Assembly (NCBI GenBank): GCA_021234155.1
Contig: JAJEKV010000025.1
Coordinates: 7,206,531 to 7,270,530 of the forward strand
DNA from: Isoetes taiwanensis
Lineage: Eukaryota > Streptophyta > Lycopodiopsida > Isoetales > Isoetaceae
Length of the DNA: 64,000 nt
Direction: 5' to 3'
The translations under genes and the position numbers were made by a program. Within the stretch, counting starts at the first letter, position 1. Every line of letters begins with the position of its first letter. Shown here one piece after another: positions 38,123 to 50,365 of the stretch. The notes below the pieces were generated by a model. It saw only the letters and a program-made list of their open reading frames with translations. It did not search any database and was not told the origin of the DNA.

Positions 38123-40690
38123 GTAAGCGGATTGAATTTTGAATTTTTGCTATATTGCACGAATGTTTAAGAAATATTGGATCACATTTCAATTTCTTCT
38201 TCTGTATTCAACGCTTGAAGTTTTTGTAAGGTTGGGTTCTGTTTTGGGTTCTATTTAAGGTTGGGTTCACATCATCTTTAATGCTTCAATTTTTTTTTTA
38301 CATCCTTCTGAGTGCTAAAATTGTGTTCTGCCTTAGGAGTTGGCCTTATAGCCTACTGTAGTATCTTTGGGACTGGTCCCAGCAAAGCATTGCGGCAGCC
38401 AAAAGTGATTTATCCCTTCGTAAGTGTGAAAAACTGAGACTAGGCCAGTTCTGCTCAACAATAGATCCTGCATTGTACAGCTGAATGTTAATAGAGATAA
38501 TAGAATGAAACAAGACCACATTATGCTGTAAAATCAGTAGTTCATAATGCCAATCGAGCAATGATGTCAAGCACATAAACCTGTTGCTTCATTTATGGAA
38601 TCTGAGATGAATTATATTCACTATCTTTTAGTAGATGTAACCCATAAGGAATACATTATGTCTTTAGTCCCATCCTCAATTTCGTAACCATATAATCCAG
38701 TCTTTGTACTTTATTGTGTTGAGTGGCAATGCCCACAATTTGATCTGGAGGTGGTCAGTAGTGTGATGCATAACATTTGTATCTATAGACATGATCATGC
38801 TGAATGTTATACATGCTGAATGTTGCTAATATTATTCTTGCTGCTGCAACCACAGCCAGCGTCTTAGTCTTTAACTTGTATCGTCTCTATAGCATGCAGT
38901 CCTTAAGTTTGATTCTCATAGTAATCTCAGTATTCTGTATTTTGAGAATAAATGCAGCTCAATTGTTATCAATGAGGTCGGCTAACAGCCTGGATCTGGA
39001 GAGGAGCTTACCTTTTAAGCATACAAGAAACAGTTTGATGCCCTTGTTTTCCAATACAGTATGTGCTGATGTCTTCAAATAACTGCTGAATTCCTTTGTA
39101 AAATTCACCCATATTTGTTGCTGGTCCAGTACATGGTTGCTATATTTGTCCCCATTGGCCATATAATCCAGCATGGTATCTATCTCACGTTCATCTATCA
39201 AGTTGAGAAGATGTAGATCCAGTTGAGCTCTCCAGCATTTCCAGTTTGCAGCCCAAGTGTTGTTTTGCTTATTGCAAAATAGTTGCATCAAGTAGACAGT
39301 GAATCTCTAACTGCCTTTCTATAAATGCAATTTTAAAAAATTTGTGGAGTTTGATGATCCAAACCATGATGAGTATATGTAAGATTCCATGATACTATAC
39401 CTAAACGCACTTCCCATATAATAAATTTCCTAAGAAGATATTATTGCTTAGCCCATTCTGAAAACGTGAGCATGAACCTACTTGCCTTGTGACAAAGCTC
39501 GTTAAGCGCATAGCTATGCAAAGCCCTGCCATCTCTGCAAAGATCTGCATTAGACACATACATTGGACTCTGTTTTGTGGCCTAACTTGTACAGTAGCAT
39601 AAAGATGCTTAAACTCTGTCATACAGTAACTCTAACTTGTACAGTAGCATAAAGTTCTAGTGATTTATTGAAGATGTTTCTGGTTAGCGATGTCTGAAGC
39701 TTGTCGTTGGGCATTTTTTCTTGAAGCTTGAAGCTTGAAGCTGGGCATTTATCTATTTTTATCTGCAAAGGTGATTGATGAGGTAACCAGGGGTATTGCT
39801 GCTTCAGGAATAATAACTAGAGATGGTAGAATGGCATTTGCAGTATTGGCAAGGCACCATGGAGTTTAAGATATAATATTCTGCATAATTGGTTTTTATC
39901 ACCAATTTAGAAATATAGTTCTAAGATCATGCAGTTTAAGATACAGTATTCTCTGACCTAGTTGGTACAATAGCATTATTGCTGATTGTACTGCACTAAC
40001 TTGATGGGTTGTACCCTATGACTAGGGTTGAGCAGCATTATGACTAGGATATGCCCCTAGCTCTAGGAAATGCAGTAGGTTTTTATTTTAAAAGGCTGCA
40101 TAGTATAAGAAATTAACAACTATCCTTGTATAAGACAGGGGTGAACATACTTCTGTTTTTGGACAGGCATAGGAAGAATACACAGCTAGAATAAGCCTTT
40201 GATCCTTAGGTAGTATGATCTACTTTAGTTTGACTTTAAAAAAGTTTAAACAAATCACCAGTGGTCTTGTAGCATAGTTGTATGTAAAAAGACTATGATT
40301 TTAAATTCTTTATAAAGAAGCACCAATTAAGCATAGAATCAGCACAGCATTCGCCTTTGCTCATGCACATATGCAGAGCTAGGCATAGGGGATGGGACAA
40401 TTAAAATTTTGTATTGTTGCTGATACAATACATGGAGCAAGCCTTTATAGGACACAGACGCATGGCATTCAATGTTTGAGCCTGTATGGCCAATAGAATT
40501 GAAAATAACAAGGATGGAGGGCCATAAATATAGTAGTTCGGTTATATTTGCTTGATAGAGTGCTATACTGGATATGGGGATTGATTCATAACTTTAGGCC
40601 ATGCAGTTGATCGTTGCCTTAAATCTGTGGCCACACCTTTTTAGGTGCGAATATAATTGTCATAGTTAGGTTTAATAAGCTAGTTAATTT
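38123..40690. other. No gene recognised in the element interior
   Basis: Frames such as 38959-39291 (minus) have no recognisable domain. ACTTGTACAGTAGCATAAAG occurs twice near 39585 and 39634, a small local duplication. Confidence 0.45.
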
Positions 40691-40841
40691 TTCTTAACTA
40701 AACCTAACCTAACCGCCGGTGTGAATGGCCCCTTAGGTCCACAAAACCAAGAACAGAGGGGTTAAAAACGGGGAATACTGAAAGGAGAGAAGGAAAGGGG
40801 GCGGGGGCCGCCCGGTAGTGGGGGATCTAGTCTAACGAGGG

Positions 40842-43284
40842 GGTCTAGTCTAACTCCTAACTCGTGTAATTCTTATTGGCAAGATGCCATGTCAAATATA
40901 GATTCACTTATAAGATTCAGATATTCTGTGTTACATGGAATAGAGAAGGCAAAAAAACAAGAATAAAATAGATGCAGACAACGCATTTGCGAAGATTTTT
41001 GGGGCATCAGCTCTATCATCAGCTGCCAGGGCTTAACTGACACACTTGCCATGATTCTTGCGATAAATCAGATCAAATTCACGTTTTGGATAGTTTTCGT
41101 TTCTGACCTCCCCCCGAAAAGCTTTTTCCCAGCTTTTTTCATGTTTTGAACACTTTAGATGCTTTTTATCCATTTTTTTTTTCTGTTTTTCTTCATCGCA
41201 ATTTTCGGTGGTGTTTTTTTCTTGGGAGGGGCTGTAAAAGAAAGTCTTCTGTGTTTTTTCGTCGCTTATTGTTTGTCGGACAATCCCGCCATGTGCGGTC
41301 ACCTTCATCAGTGCACCCATTTCGGCGAGCTAAGCTAAGAAATTCGTAGGAGTACTTTGAAAGCGGTTCTAATCAGATCGAAATTAAATTTTGGAAGGAT
41401 TGGAACTAGGCTAGAGAAGCTTGTGGCAAGAGATGGAATCTGTGTGAAGAGCTTAATTGGTCACTTTGGATCAACGAAAGGCTAAAATGGCTTGAACATG
41501 CCAGCGAATGCAAATGCATATGAAGTTTTTGCAGCAGTGACTTTCTCACTTTCTTCAAATATGCTTGGCTCGATTCTTGATGGATCATCGAAAATTACTG
41601 CATAGTCTTACGTTCTCGGGCCTCGCCCCAATAAAGCGGGGACGTTTCAAGCGAGAAAAAGAGAGAGCGAGAGAGCGTAAAAAGAGAGGTCTAAAAGTTC
41701 AATTTTTTTGTCATAATAGCAAATGGCTTAACCCGTTGCAGCACAGATGCACAATATCAAGTCCACCAAGACCATTCGGCCCATCCGTCAAGAAAAACTC
41801 GGCCCCGCATCCAGCAAAATACAAAAATTTGTTGGCAATCAAACACAAAAATTGGTCGGCAATCAATCCGCAATTCGGCACCATCACAGAGAGCAGATGA
41901 GGAAGTGAAGCGGATGTCTGAATGTCAAAAGAGAGTTTATATTATCACTAATGGTTTTTTTCCTATAACGAGTGTTTTTAAATGGTAGAAGCAGGGGAGA
42001 ACGATAAATTTATCCGTCAAGGATCTGAACTTTAATATTCTTGCTTGCTTGACCAATTGTTTCCTTTCCCTTCCCGTCCCTTCAATTTTTTCCCCACAGG
42101 CTCTACCTAACCCTTTCCCAGCATGTCTTACCACTAGTTTTCTTCCCCCTCCGCTCCCTCCTCGCACTTTGTGAACCTCCTCGTTAGGGAATCTGATTTG
42201 CCTTCAATCTCATATTCTTGACCTTCCTCTTGACTTTGCACTCCCATGCCCCTCCCCTTTTTTAGCCCTCAGTCCAAGGCAATATCTACACTATAGTAAG
42301 CCTTACTTTTTGTTTTCTACATGTTCCCTAGAAGCATAAAATGAAAAGTTACATGAGACACTAATATCATGGGTAATTAACTATTATGAAAGAACCTTTC
42401 AACTACACTTTTTGTTTTCTATATGATGACCATAAACATAAAATAGAATGCGTGCGAAGCTACATCTAGACACTAAAATTATCATTGAGACTCTTGATTA
42501 TTGTCTCTTTGCATATACAAAGACCAACCAAGATGGACTTGACTACAGGATTGCAACAGTGTATTGAATAGTCAATGCGTCCTTTCGGCATTGTACCCAG
42601 ATTATAGGCCCTAGCCAAGCAAATGGCATTCCATCTTCGCTCTGGTTGGCTCTTGTGGTGATTTTGAAATGTCACAAACTCCATATATTTCACGACAATC
42701 ATTTGTCAGCTTGTGATTTATTTCTGATGCCCATATAAAGATGCTTATAAGTGCCAATTTATGCCATCGAGTATCCAACTTTAAGAAAAAAACTGCATCT
42801 CGCATTTCTAACTATAAGGGCAGATGTCTCTCAGAAATACTACATAGAAATGATTGTGCAGATGTTGCTTGAGTCTGCTGGCTTCGAGAGCACGGGGCCC
42901 TCTGTTAGAAGCAATGAAGACATGGTTGTTATCATGTGATGCCTCTTAACTGCACAAAATGAGGAGCATATATAACAGTCTCCATTGTGAAACCACTGTA
43001 GATCTGTGTAGATTGCCACTTTGTAATGTGGAAGACAGAGAGGTGCGATCCAGCATCCCAAAATGCTGGCAGTAAAAATGTTGACGATATTCCTGAAAAG
43101 GAACGTGCCACTTGGCAGAGCATGATAGGTTGATAGGGCTGAATTAATCCAATGGTCATAAGATAAATAGAGCAAATGAGAAAACGAAAAAAAAAAAAAG
43201 GGAACCCGTCAGATTGCTTGCTAACCTTCAGCAGTGGAGGAATGTACCACTTGTGGCCGGTCATCTATGGCCTAACACAATGGT
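40842..43284. repeat. Backbone segment A, copy 3
   Basis: Collinear with 17112-19715 in the same orientation. It lacks the 191 bp duplication found in copy 2. It begins shortly after the right end of the PIF/Harbinger-type element and ends at the CAA microsatellite. No gene family is recognised in it. Confidence 0.85.
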
Positions 43285-43285
43285 C

Positions 43286-43375
<90 letters not shown>

Positions 43376-43484
43376 GAGCAAATGCGAAAACGGAAAAAAA
43401 AAAAGGGAACCCATTACATTGCCTGCTGACCTTCAGCAATGGAGAAATGTACCATTGTGACGGTCATCATGGCCTAACACTTCA
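43169..43484. repeat. ~115 bp unit duplicated on both sides of a microsatellite
   Basis: The unit GAGCAAATG...AAAACG..AAAAAGGGAACCC...CTTCAGCA.TGGAG..ATGTACCA...GGTCATC.ATGGCCTAACAC occurs at 43171-43279 and again at 43376-43480. The same pair exists in copy 2 (19576-19697 and 27726-27830), so the duplication is older than the split into copies 2 and 3. Confidence 0.85.
43285..43376. repeat. (CAA)n microsatellite, about 30 units
   Basis: An uninterrupted CAA run sits between the two ~115 bp units. In copy 2 the same site holds AAT units split by the LINE. Long Gln or Thr reading frames across it are artefacts. Confidence 0.95.
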
Positions 43485-43544
43485 CAAGGAAGAGCAAAAC
43501 CGGTAATTGCGCTAACACACTGACCCCAATTTTTGGTCCACAGT

Positions 43545-44235
43545 TGTTTTTTACTTGTACGGAAGTGTTGTTTTATGCCAAAAACAACACCAAAATGGCC
43601 CCAAAAGTCCACGTGGCCCGTTTATCCGGATTTGCACAAAGAGACAGTGGTTTTTTGGCAGAAAATTTCCACTGTGGTTTTCTTGGCACCCTTTTTTTTT
43701 GTCAACGTGTCCTTTTTTTCACTATTGTTTTTTGCAAAATTTTATCAACGTGTGGTTTTTTCTTGACTGTGGTTTTTTCCACGAGCCATAACACGCGTTG
43801 GTTTAGATATTACGACACGTGTAAACTTAAATTACAACGTCAAAGTAAGATGGTTTTTTAAAAAAAATTACATGTCATTTAACCAAGTACCACCTATTTA
43901 CTTAAATCTAGCTATTGTTTTTAATGCTACTAACTATTGTTTTTCTAAAATAAGGACATGTAAAAAAGCACTATTAGTACACATAGAAAAAGAAACATGT
44001 TGTTTCCAATGTGTCTTTAGGCCAATGAAATATCGACACGTGGCATTCTTTAAAAAAATATAACGAATACAATATTGACATGTGGCATAATTTGTTAAAA
44101 ATAAAAACATTTTTTCGACACATTATTACGTTTTAAATGTGATTTTTAACCAATGAAATATTAACACATGGCATACTTTTTTAAATAACAAAGCACTATT
44201 TTAACTAATGAAATGTCGACACGTAGTGCACAATT
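43545..44235. repeat. Left subterminal region with ACACGTGGCA-type motifs
   Basis: Variants of the word CGACACGTGGCA or ACATGTGGCATA recur (for example near 43612, 43815, 44035, 44078, 44165 and 44218), often with CCAATGAAATAT just upstream. The right end carries GACATGTGACAATAG-type words. Such clustered subterminal motifs are where transposases of several TIR families bind, so that role is inferred here. Confidence 0.6.
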
Positions 44236-44858
44236 GAAAAAAAAAATTAGTATATACCACAATTTAAAAGTCAATATATCTATGGATCTTTTATTGATTT
44301 TGTTTATTCTAAAATAAAGAAGCCTTTTGGGAATCGAACCCAAACAAACCCACACAGCATAATAATATTAGATTGTAATCCAGATTCTAAGATCCTATCA
44401 CTAATTAATAAGGTAATGGAGGTATCAACCATTAGATACAAATAACTTAGATGCCACTAAAACCATTGAAATTCATGGAATTCATAATTTTGAAAGCAGA
44501 AAATGAATTACAATCCTTTAGATGTAATGATGTTCCACTTTTCCAATTCTAAACTCTTTTAGATGGAATGGTGTTCCAACTTTCCAATTCGAAACAGGTC
44601 TTCTGCATCATTAGATTCATTACTTTCAAGAATACTTCGGGATTTGCATAAGGAAAAAATAATCATGTTCAAAAATGCCTAGATCATACAAAAAATGAAA
44701 CAAGTTCAATGATTTTTTGTTTTTAGAATCTACAGCGATGTTAAGCTTCACTGCATACCATTGTTAGAGAACAACAATTATATACATAACCGCACTTAAA
44801 AAAGGGCAAATGTAAAAAAGAAAGAAAAAAGCATGCATGATACATTTTTCGAAGCCGT

Positions 44859-45252
44859 TTACGGGCTTGTAAGCAGATCAACATTTGCATCAGAGCTTGT
44901 AAGTAGATCTGCATCCAATTGCTTGGGATTCCATGTGTCTTTCTAACATCCAGAAAATGAGGCAAAGTGGGAATAAATAGGAGAGAATTCGTCAAGAACA
45001 TAGATTTAATTTTACAAACCCTTGGTTTTTTTAAATGAAACACAAAACACAGTCTTGAAGATTCTTGACGAAAAAATACTTACCGCTTTCTTGGCTATGG
45101 CGCCTGGGAAAACCAGCTGACCTAGTTCTCGCTTTCGCCAGTTCGAAAAATCTGTTAGAGGCCAAATCGGTGGGGACTTCAGCCTTTGCCTTCGCCGGGG
45201 GCTTTTCTAAAACCCGGGCTCTCCCGAATCCGCCGCCATCGTCCAAAGACAT
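44859..45252 (-). CDS. Two-exon reading frame inside the TIR element (captured gene candidate)
   Basis: Exon 1 (45252-45084) starts MSLDDGGGFGRARVL, is GC-richer than its surroundings and ends at GCG|GTAAGT, a strong donor. Exon 2 (44908-44859) follows GGATGCAG and continues in phase to DLLTSSDANVDLLTSP and a stop. Together they give 72 residues over a 175 nt intron. The acceptor has only a weak pyrimidine tract. CCAAT-like words upstream (46060-46150) could belong to a promoter. I do not recognise the protein. Its position in a TIR element lacking a transposase suggests a captured host-gene fragment. Confidence 0.4.
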
Positions 45253-46296
45253 GATCATTATGAATAGGTTTTGATTTCGACATCTAGGCATTCCTCAACC
45301 ACGCCATGCATCCATGCGTCCAAATTCATGCATTCAAAAGTTCTTGCAAAATTTAGTAAGAAGAAAGGGAGAAAAAAAGAATGGGAGCATCTAGATTCTT
45401 ACCATTTATACAAATGATGGCGATGCATCTACAGATTAAACGAAACAGCCTGCAAATCCCAAAAACCATAAACAAAAGACCAAGCATTCTTGGATCAAAC
45501 AGTAGAAAGACTTCATCACTTACAATTGCTGGGACTTCACGTCATCTATAACTCCAAACTCTTTAGACAGGAATGCCCTATTTAAGCAAGCATCTAGTTG
45601 CCTCATTTATGCAAGATTCACCAAATTTCTTAACCCTAATATCATTTTTTCTCCACATCTATAAACCATACAGATCTGCATAAATTAAATAGCATTTCTT
45701 GGAGACTGCACATCATACCGGAAGATTGATCCAAGCTTGAGCCTAGCTTGAATAAGCTTGAGCGTACCGGAAGATTGTTTAAAGCTCTTCATATCTCGCC
45801 TCTTATTCTGGCTTTGACGCTTCTTAAAACTCCTCATTTGCTCCAAGATTTGTTTGAACACCGAGAATAAGGGCATCCGGTTCCGGATCTATAATCCACA
45901 TCCGGATCAAGCCATGGCTTCCACCTATGAAATCTTGAAATGACCACCGGATGTCATAGCCATTTCGGATGCACGCCGACCCTTCGGATGCGGTAAGCTT
46001 ACCTTCGGATCCGGGCCGCATCTAACCGAGGAAACTGGAGAAGGCGGGAAAATTGGCAGCCAATAAGACGAGAATACCCAGATTCTAATCACAACCGTCC
46101 ATCTTGCGTAAAATCCGTGTCGTCCATCCCATTACGTCAACCAATAGGATTACACTACGGGGATGGCAATCCCAGCCATCCATCTCCGCCAAAATCTAGG
46201 CCATTCATCTCTGTACTACATATATTAATTTTTAACTCTATTTTTTGACATGTGATAACATATTCCATTGTTTTCTACGGATCTCCTGCTGTATTC

Positions 46297-46376
46297 GGGC
46301 CATATGGCCATGGCCAAATGGCTTGGAAGAGTTGCACGCACACTAGTTTCCATTTTGGCCATGGCCATATGACCCT
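46297..46376. repeat. Short inverted repeat, ~25 bp arms
   Basis: GGCCATATGGCCATGGCCAA (46298 onward) is mirrored by TTGGCCATGGCCATATGACC (46355 onward), with a loop of about 30 bp. Each arm is itself palindromic around GGCCATGGCC. It could extrude as a hairpin; no element signature accompanies it. Confidence 0.8.
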
Positions 46377-46679
46377 GACATTTTCCATATTAAACTAAAA
46401 CACTAGGATTGCAGACTAAGCAAGTAGCCCAGCATTTTAGCGTTTTCTTATTATAACGACAATTACACAAAATCTAAACGAGGCCAACTAGAAATTAGTT
46501 GTAACTTGATCTCTATGGCATGTCAAAAAAACTATTGGATCTTGGGGTAATATCAGCGTGTTTTTCTTCTAGCTGCCACATTGGCATTTCTAGCGTTTTC
46601 AACTTTTCTAAGGAAAAAACCGAACCAATATGAGAAATAATGGGTACCAATATGAGTTGTACCAATGAGGTGGCAAAAT

Positions 46680-47365
46680 ATGGTGAATGACGTGGCAAAA
46701 GTGGCATGATGATGTGGCAAAGGGTATTTTTTGCAATCTCTATGGAATAAATGGGGAAATTTGAACTTTGCAGAAGTTGACATGCACATGATGATGTGGC
46801 ACGCCAGTGGTGATGCCAAGTAAGGAAGACCAAATTTTGTCCAGGGCAAAAATAATGTGCAACTTTGGCTTTCCATGGGGGGATGTGACAAATCTTTTGT
46901 GACATGGCAAGATATGGGTGATGTGGACATTTTGATGACTAGGCATTTTGCAACAAATAGACAAAACAAATATTTTCTGTATAGGAATTTTGGCAAAGGG
47001 AACTTCAAGAACTTAGAGCAGTTCATTCTTAGGTGCTTTAAAGATTCATGCAGGTACATCAATGAGCTATAATCGAAAATTGCCGGTTTGAGATAGATAG
47101 ATAGATAGATAGTAGTTTTAGACATTGAATACATGAACAAATGTTGGTTGAAGAACTACATTTGAATATGGTGAATGACATGGCAAAAGTGGCATCATGA
47201 TGTGAAGGGTATTTCTTGCAATCTCCATGAGTTGAGTGAAGAATAAAATTTGCAAAAGTTGACATGCACACGATGATGTGGCATGTCATTGGTGACATGT
47301 CGTGCCAAGTAAGCAAGGCCAACTTTTGACTAGGCCAAAAAAAAAAAGTGCAACTTTAGTTTTTC
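46680..47365. repeat. Dispersed direct repeat, ~200 bp x 2
   Basis: ATGGTGAATGAC at 46680 recurs at 47168 (offset 488). Both copies continue with TGGCAAAAGTGGCAT, TTGCAATCTC, AGTTGACATGCACA, GATGATGTGGCA and GTGCAACTTT. About 290 bp of unrelated DNA separates them, including a GATA microsatellite near 47090-47112. Confidence 0.85.
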
Positions 47366-47367
47366 AC

Positions 47368-48210
47368 GGACGGGGAACTCTCCCACTCAAACCGTGGAGC
47401 GGGACTCGCTAATGGACTCAAAACGTCGATATTACACTGGAGAACAAGTTTCGTGGGCAGAAGACCACCCCTTCTCCAAAAAGCGCCAAAGTAGCTCATG
47501 TCCAACACGTTCATAGTCAATTCAAAGTAACTTGCTTCGAGCAGGCTCAAAAAAATTCAAGATCGTAAGGAGAACATATCAAACCATAAAAGTGTCTGCG
47601 ATCGGTAGTGTAGAAACCCAAGTGTTTTGTCGTTCGCAAGGCGGTACAAAGGCTCAGGAATGGAGATTTGACTTCGCCATGTCGTCCAAAAAGCAAGAAA
47701 TTACCACGGGGACGAGGGTTACCGCGGTCATTTTTGCAGCAAAGAAACACGAACCCCTACGTGGGCAAGATTCGCACCCTCCGCTAAGGCCAATTCACTC
47801 TGAACGTGTTGGACATGAGCTACTTTGGCGCTTCCCGGAGCGGGGGTGGGCTTACGCTAAAACTTGGTCTCCAAGGTAATGTCGATGTTTCGAGTCCGTT
47901 GGCAGAGTCAGATCACAGTTCCGGGGAGGGAGAGTTGCCCGTCCGGAGGGTGCGGAATACTGCCATGTAGAGGGTTCGTGTTTTTTTTTTTTTTTTGCTG
48001 CAAAAAATGACCATGTAACTTGGTCCCCAGGGTAATTTCGCTGTTTTGGACGACATGGCGAAGTCAAATCTCCATTCCGGAGCCTTTGTACTGCCCGAAC
48101 GACAAAACACTTGGGTTTCTACACGGTCGACTGCATGACACTTTGCGGTTTGATATGTTCTCCCAGACAGATCTTGAATTTTTTTGAGCCTGCTCGAAGC
48201 AAGTTACTTG
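47368..48210. repeat. Interleaved inverted duplication, order X-Y-X'-Y'
   Basis: Two blocks alternate. X (47368-47520) contains AGCGCCAAAGTAGCTCATGT, and its inverted copy X' is at 47790-47943. Y (47526-47782) contains GAAACCCAAGTGTTTTGTCG and GACTTCGCCATGTCGTCC, and its inverted copy Y' is at 47944-48207. The order is X, Y, reverse X, reverse Y. It is not the simple X, Y, reverse Y, reverse X of a foldback. In the inverted copies Y and X are contiguous in the order Y then X, so X-Y on the left looks like part of a tandem Y-X-Y unit. No protein is recognised. Confidence 0.85.
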
Positions 48211-49540
48211 AATGGAGAATTCAACGGTCGGATAGGGAAACCGGGTTCCGGGAAGGGAGGCATTGGCATTTGCCCTCCGGGAGGAGCACCGTAGGAAAGC
48301 ACGCCTCGGTAAATCCAAACCCCATTTAAAATGGGTTTCAATTGCTTCTTGTTTTCAATCGCGGCTTTCGACCATGTCTCAAGTGCAACTGAATAAAACT
48401 CGACCTCCATAACGTAAATCCTACAATAACCTAGCAACGCACAGGGTTTACGTTTTGGAGGCCAAAACCTGGTTGACTTCTTTGATAACTAGGTGGACCA
48501 TTTCTAAACATGCATGGGGAGCCATGAGAACTGAAATAACAGAGTTTCGATCTAGTTGCCAATCCGAGTGACCCCAAACAATTTTGCTACCGCATAAGGC
48601 GCTCTACACCTTTAATTGCAAAACTAGGAGGAGAATAAATCAAAACCCCATTCTTGCAATTTCTACTGCCTCGTGTTTTCAACAGCAGCTGCTCGACCAT
48701 GTCCCAAGTGCAACGGACCAAAGTCTCTTAGGAGTCTTAACAATTGTTTGCTTGTTGCATAAGTTGTCTAAGATATTATGATTCTTCATACAGTCATGTC
48801 TTTGATACAAAGTTTTCTATGGAGATTATAACCTGTAAAAAAGGAAGAAAGCACTTACAGCAGAACTCCAGCAAGATTGCCATTTAAACAAGAATAAAGG
48901 CCCTTAAGAGATAATCTTTCCACCCAATTCAGCTGCCTGCAAAAACCTACATATGCATAATGCAATATCATCCATAAGCATATTGAGAAATCCTCAAATG
49001 AAGTATCTTAAAAAAGGAAGTTACAATGAGAAAGAATTAGATAGTTAGGCAATCTAAATACGAAGAAAGTTAGTGGATAAGACTGCAGCAGGTTACGGTT
49101 ACGGTAGGCTGAACTTTCCTGATAGGACACGAGCAACTAATTTTCACCATCGTCTAGATAAATCACACTAAGTCTAGACCGAGAAAATAATTTTAGATAA
49201 ACAAATTAAGTAGTGCCAAATGGATAGTTAACTGTTTCAAATAGGAATTGTCAATTCTATTGCATCCATACTCCTTAGGAAGCTTAGTCAATGATTTAAA
49301 GGATTCCTATGCAGAAGTATGACAAAGATATTCTGATGCAATTGTTTGGAATTGGGGAGCTGCCAAACTATAACGTCTAGCCACTAGTTTAGAGGATTAC
49401 CATGCAGAGGAGCTCTGATACCTTCGTGCACATGACTCGGAAGCAAGGTTTTCCCGAGCAAGGTTTTCCCGAGTTTGTGTTTAGGTTTAAGGTGTTAGCT
49501 GTGGTATTTTGCTCGATGGCTCCAACAATTACATCTCTAA

Positions 49541-49740
49541 TTCTTAGTGCAAATCGTCTAAGTGCAATAAGTTATCTTATTTTTCAAAGAACCATTGGAT
49601 TCTTAGTGCAAATCGTCTAAGTGCAATAAGTTATCTTGTTTTTCAAAGAACCATTGGATTCTTAGTGCAAATCGTCTAAGTGCAATAATTTATCTTGTTT
49701 TTCAAAGAACCATTGCATTCTTAGAAAGAACCATTGGATA
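49541..49740. repeat. Tandem array, 59 bp x 3.3
   Basis: TCTTAGTGCAAATCGTCTAA starts at 49542, 49601 and 49660, with a truncated unit at 49719. Units are nearly identical, which suggests a recent expansion. Confidence 0.95.
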
Positions 49741-49809
49741 AGATAAATTGGATACAATTAAAACCATTGGATGACGTGGATAACTATTGGATCGTCTTAG
49801 TACCAACTA

Positions 49810-50330
49810 GATATAGGCATGATTTAATGGTGTTCCACTAATGATATCCAAAATGGGGGGATAATGTTAGGATATTGCGTAGTCTTGCCATTTTATAATG
49901 CTTGGGGATTTGTTGCAATGGTCCTATTCCCCATAAACAATTACATCTCAAATTCTTAATGGTCTAAATTATACCAAGATGTAGGAACGGTTTAATGGTG
50001 TTCCACTAACGATATCCAAAATGGAGGAATAATGTTAGGATATTGCATGGTCTTGCCATTTTAATGCTTGGGGATTTGTTGCAATGGTCCTTTCCTCCAT
50101 AAAGAAATACATCTCACAATTCTTAATGGTTTGTTATGCAAAAATGTAGGCGTGGTTTAATGGTCTTTCTCTAACAATATCCAAAATGTTAGGATATTGT
50201 TAGGATTTTGCGTGGTCCTATGACATTAATGCTTAGGGATTTGTTGCAGCGGTCCTGCACCCCCTCAAGGAATACAAATCAAATTCTTGATGGTTTTGTT
50301 ATGCAAAAATAGGCGTTAAGTAATTGAAGT
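49810..50330. repeat. Tandem array, ~167 bp x 3
   Basis: TTTAATGGTGTTCCACTAA begins units near 49823 and 49991, with a diverged third unit at 50156. All contain GATATCCAAAATG, AATGTTAGGATATTG and GGGGATTTGTTGCA. It lies between the 59 bp and 157 bp arrays in the right third of the TIR element. Confidence 0.9.
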
Positions 50331-50365
50331 AGTTGAAGTAACTTGTCTTACATGGAATACTAGTA

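Larger units (their letters stand above)
34588..40732. mobile_element. PIF/Harbinger-type TIR element, 6.1 kb, TTA target duplication
   Basis: The left end reads GGGTCCATTCACAC, then TTGCGGTTAGGTTAGG. The right end, in reverse complement, reads GGGGCCATTCACAC, then CGGCGGTTAGGTTAGG. Pairing continues, less perfectly, for about 40 bp. TTA flanks both ends exactly (34585-34587 and 40733-40735), the 3 bp target duplication typical of PIF/Harbinger. I see no DDE nuclease, so the 6145 bp element is probably non-autonomous. It holds a 667 bp tandem array, a CACTA-type terminus, an RG-rich exon and otherwise anonymous DNA. Confidence 0.8.

Noticed and set aside
43176..43460. Poly-Gln and poly-Thr proteins
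   Set aside because: Direct translation of the CAA microsatellite between two copies of a ~115 bp repeat.
44300..44400. tRNA-like gene on the minus strand (TTGGG-TTCGATT-CCCAA arm)
   Set aside because: The T arm is perfect, but no matching acceptor 5' strand, D arm or anticodon stem could be folded upstream. At most a tRNA-derived relic.
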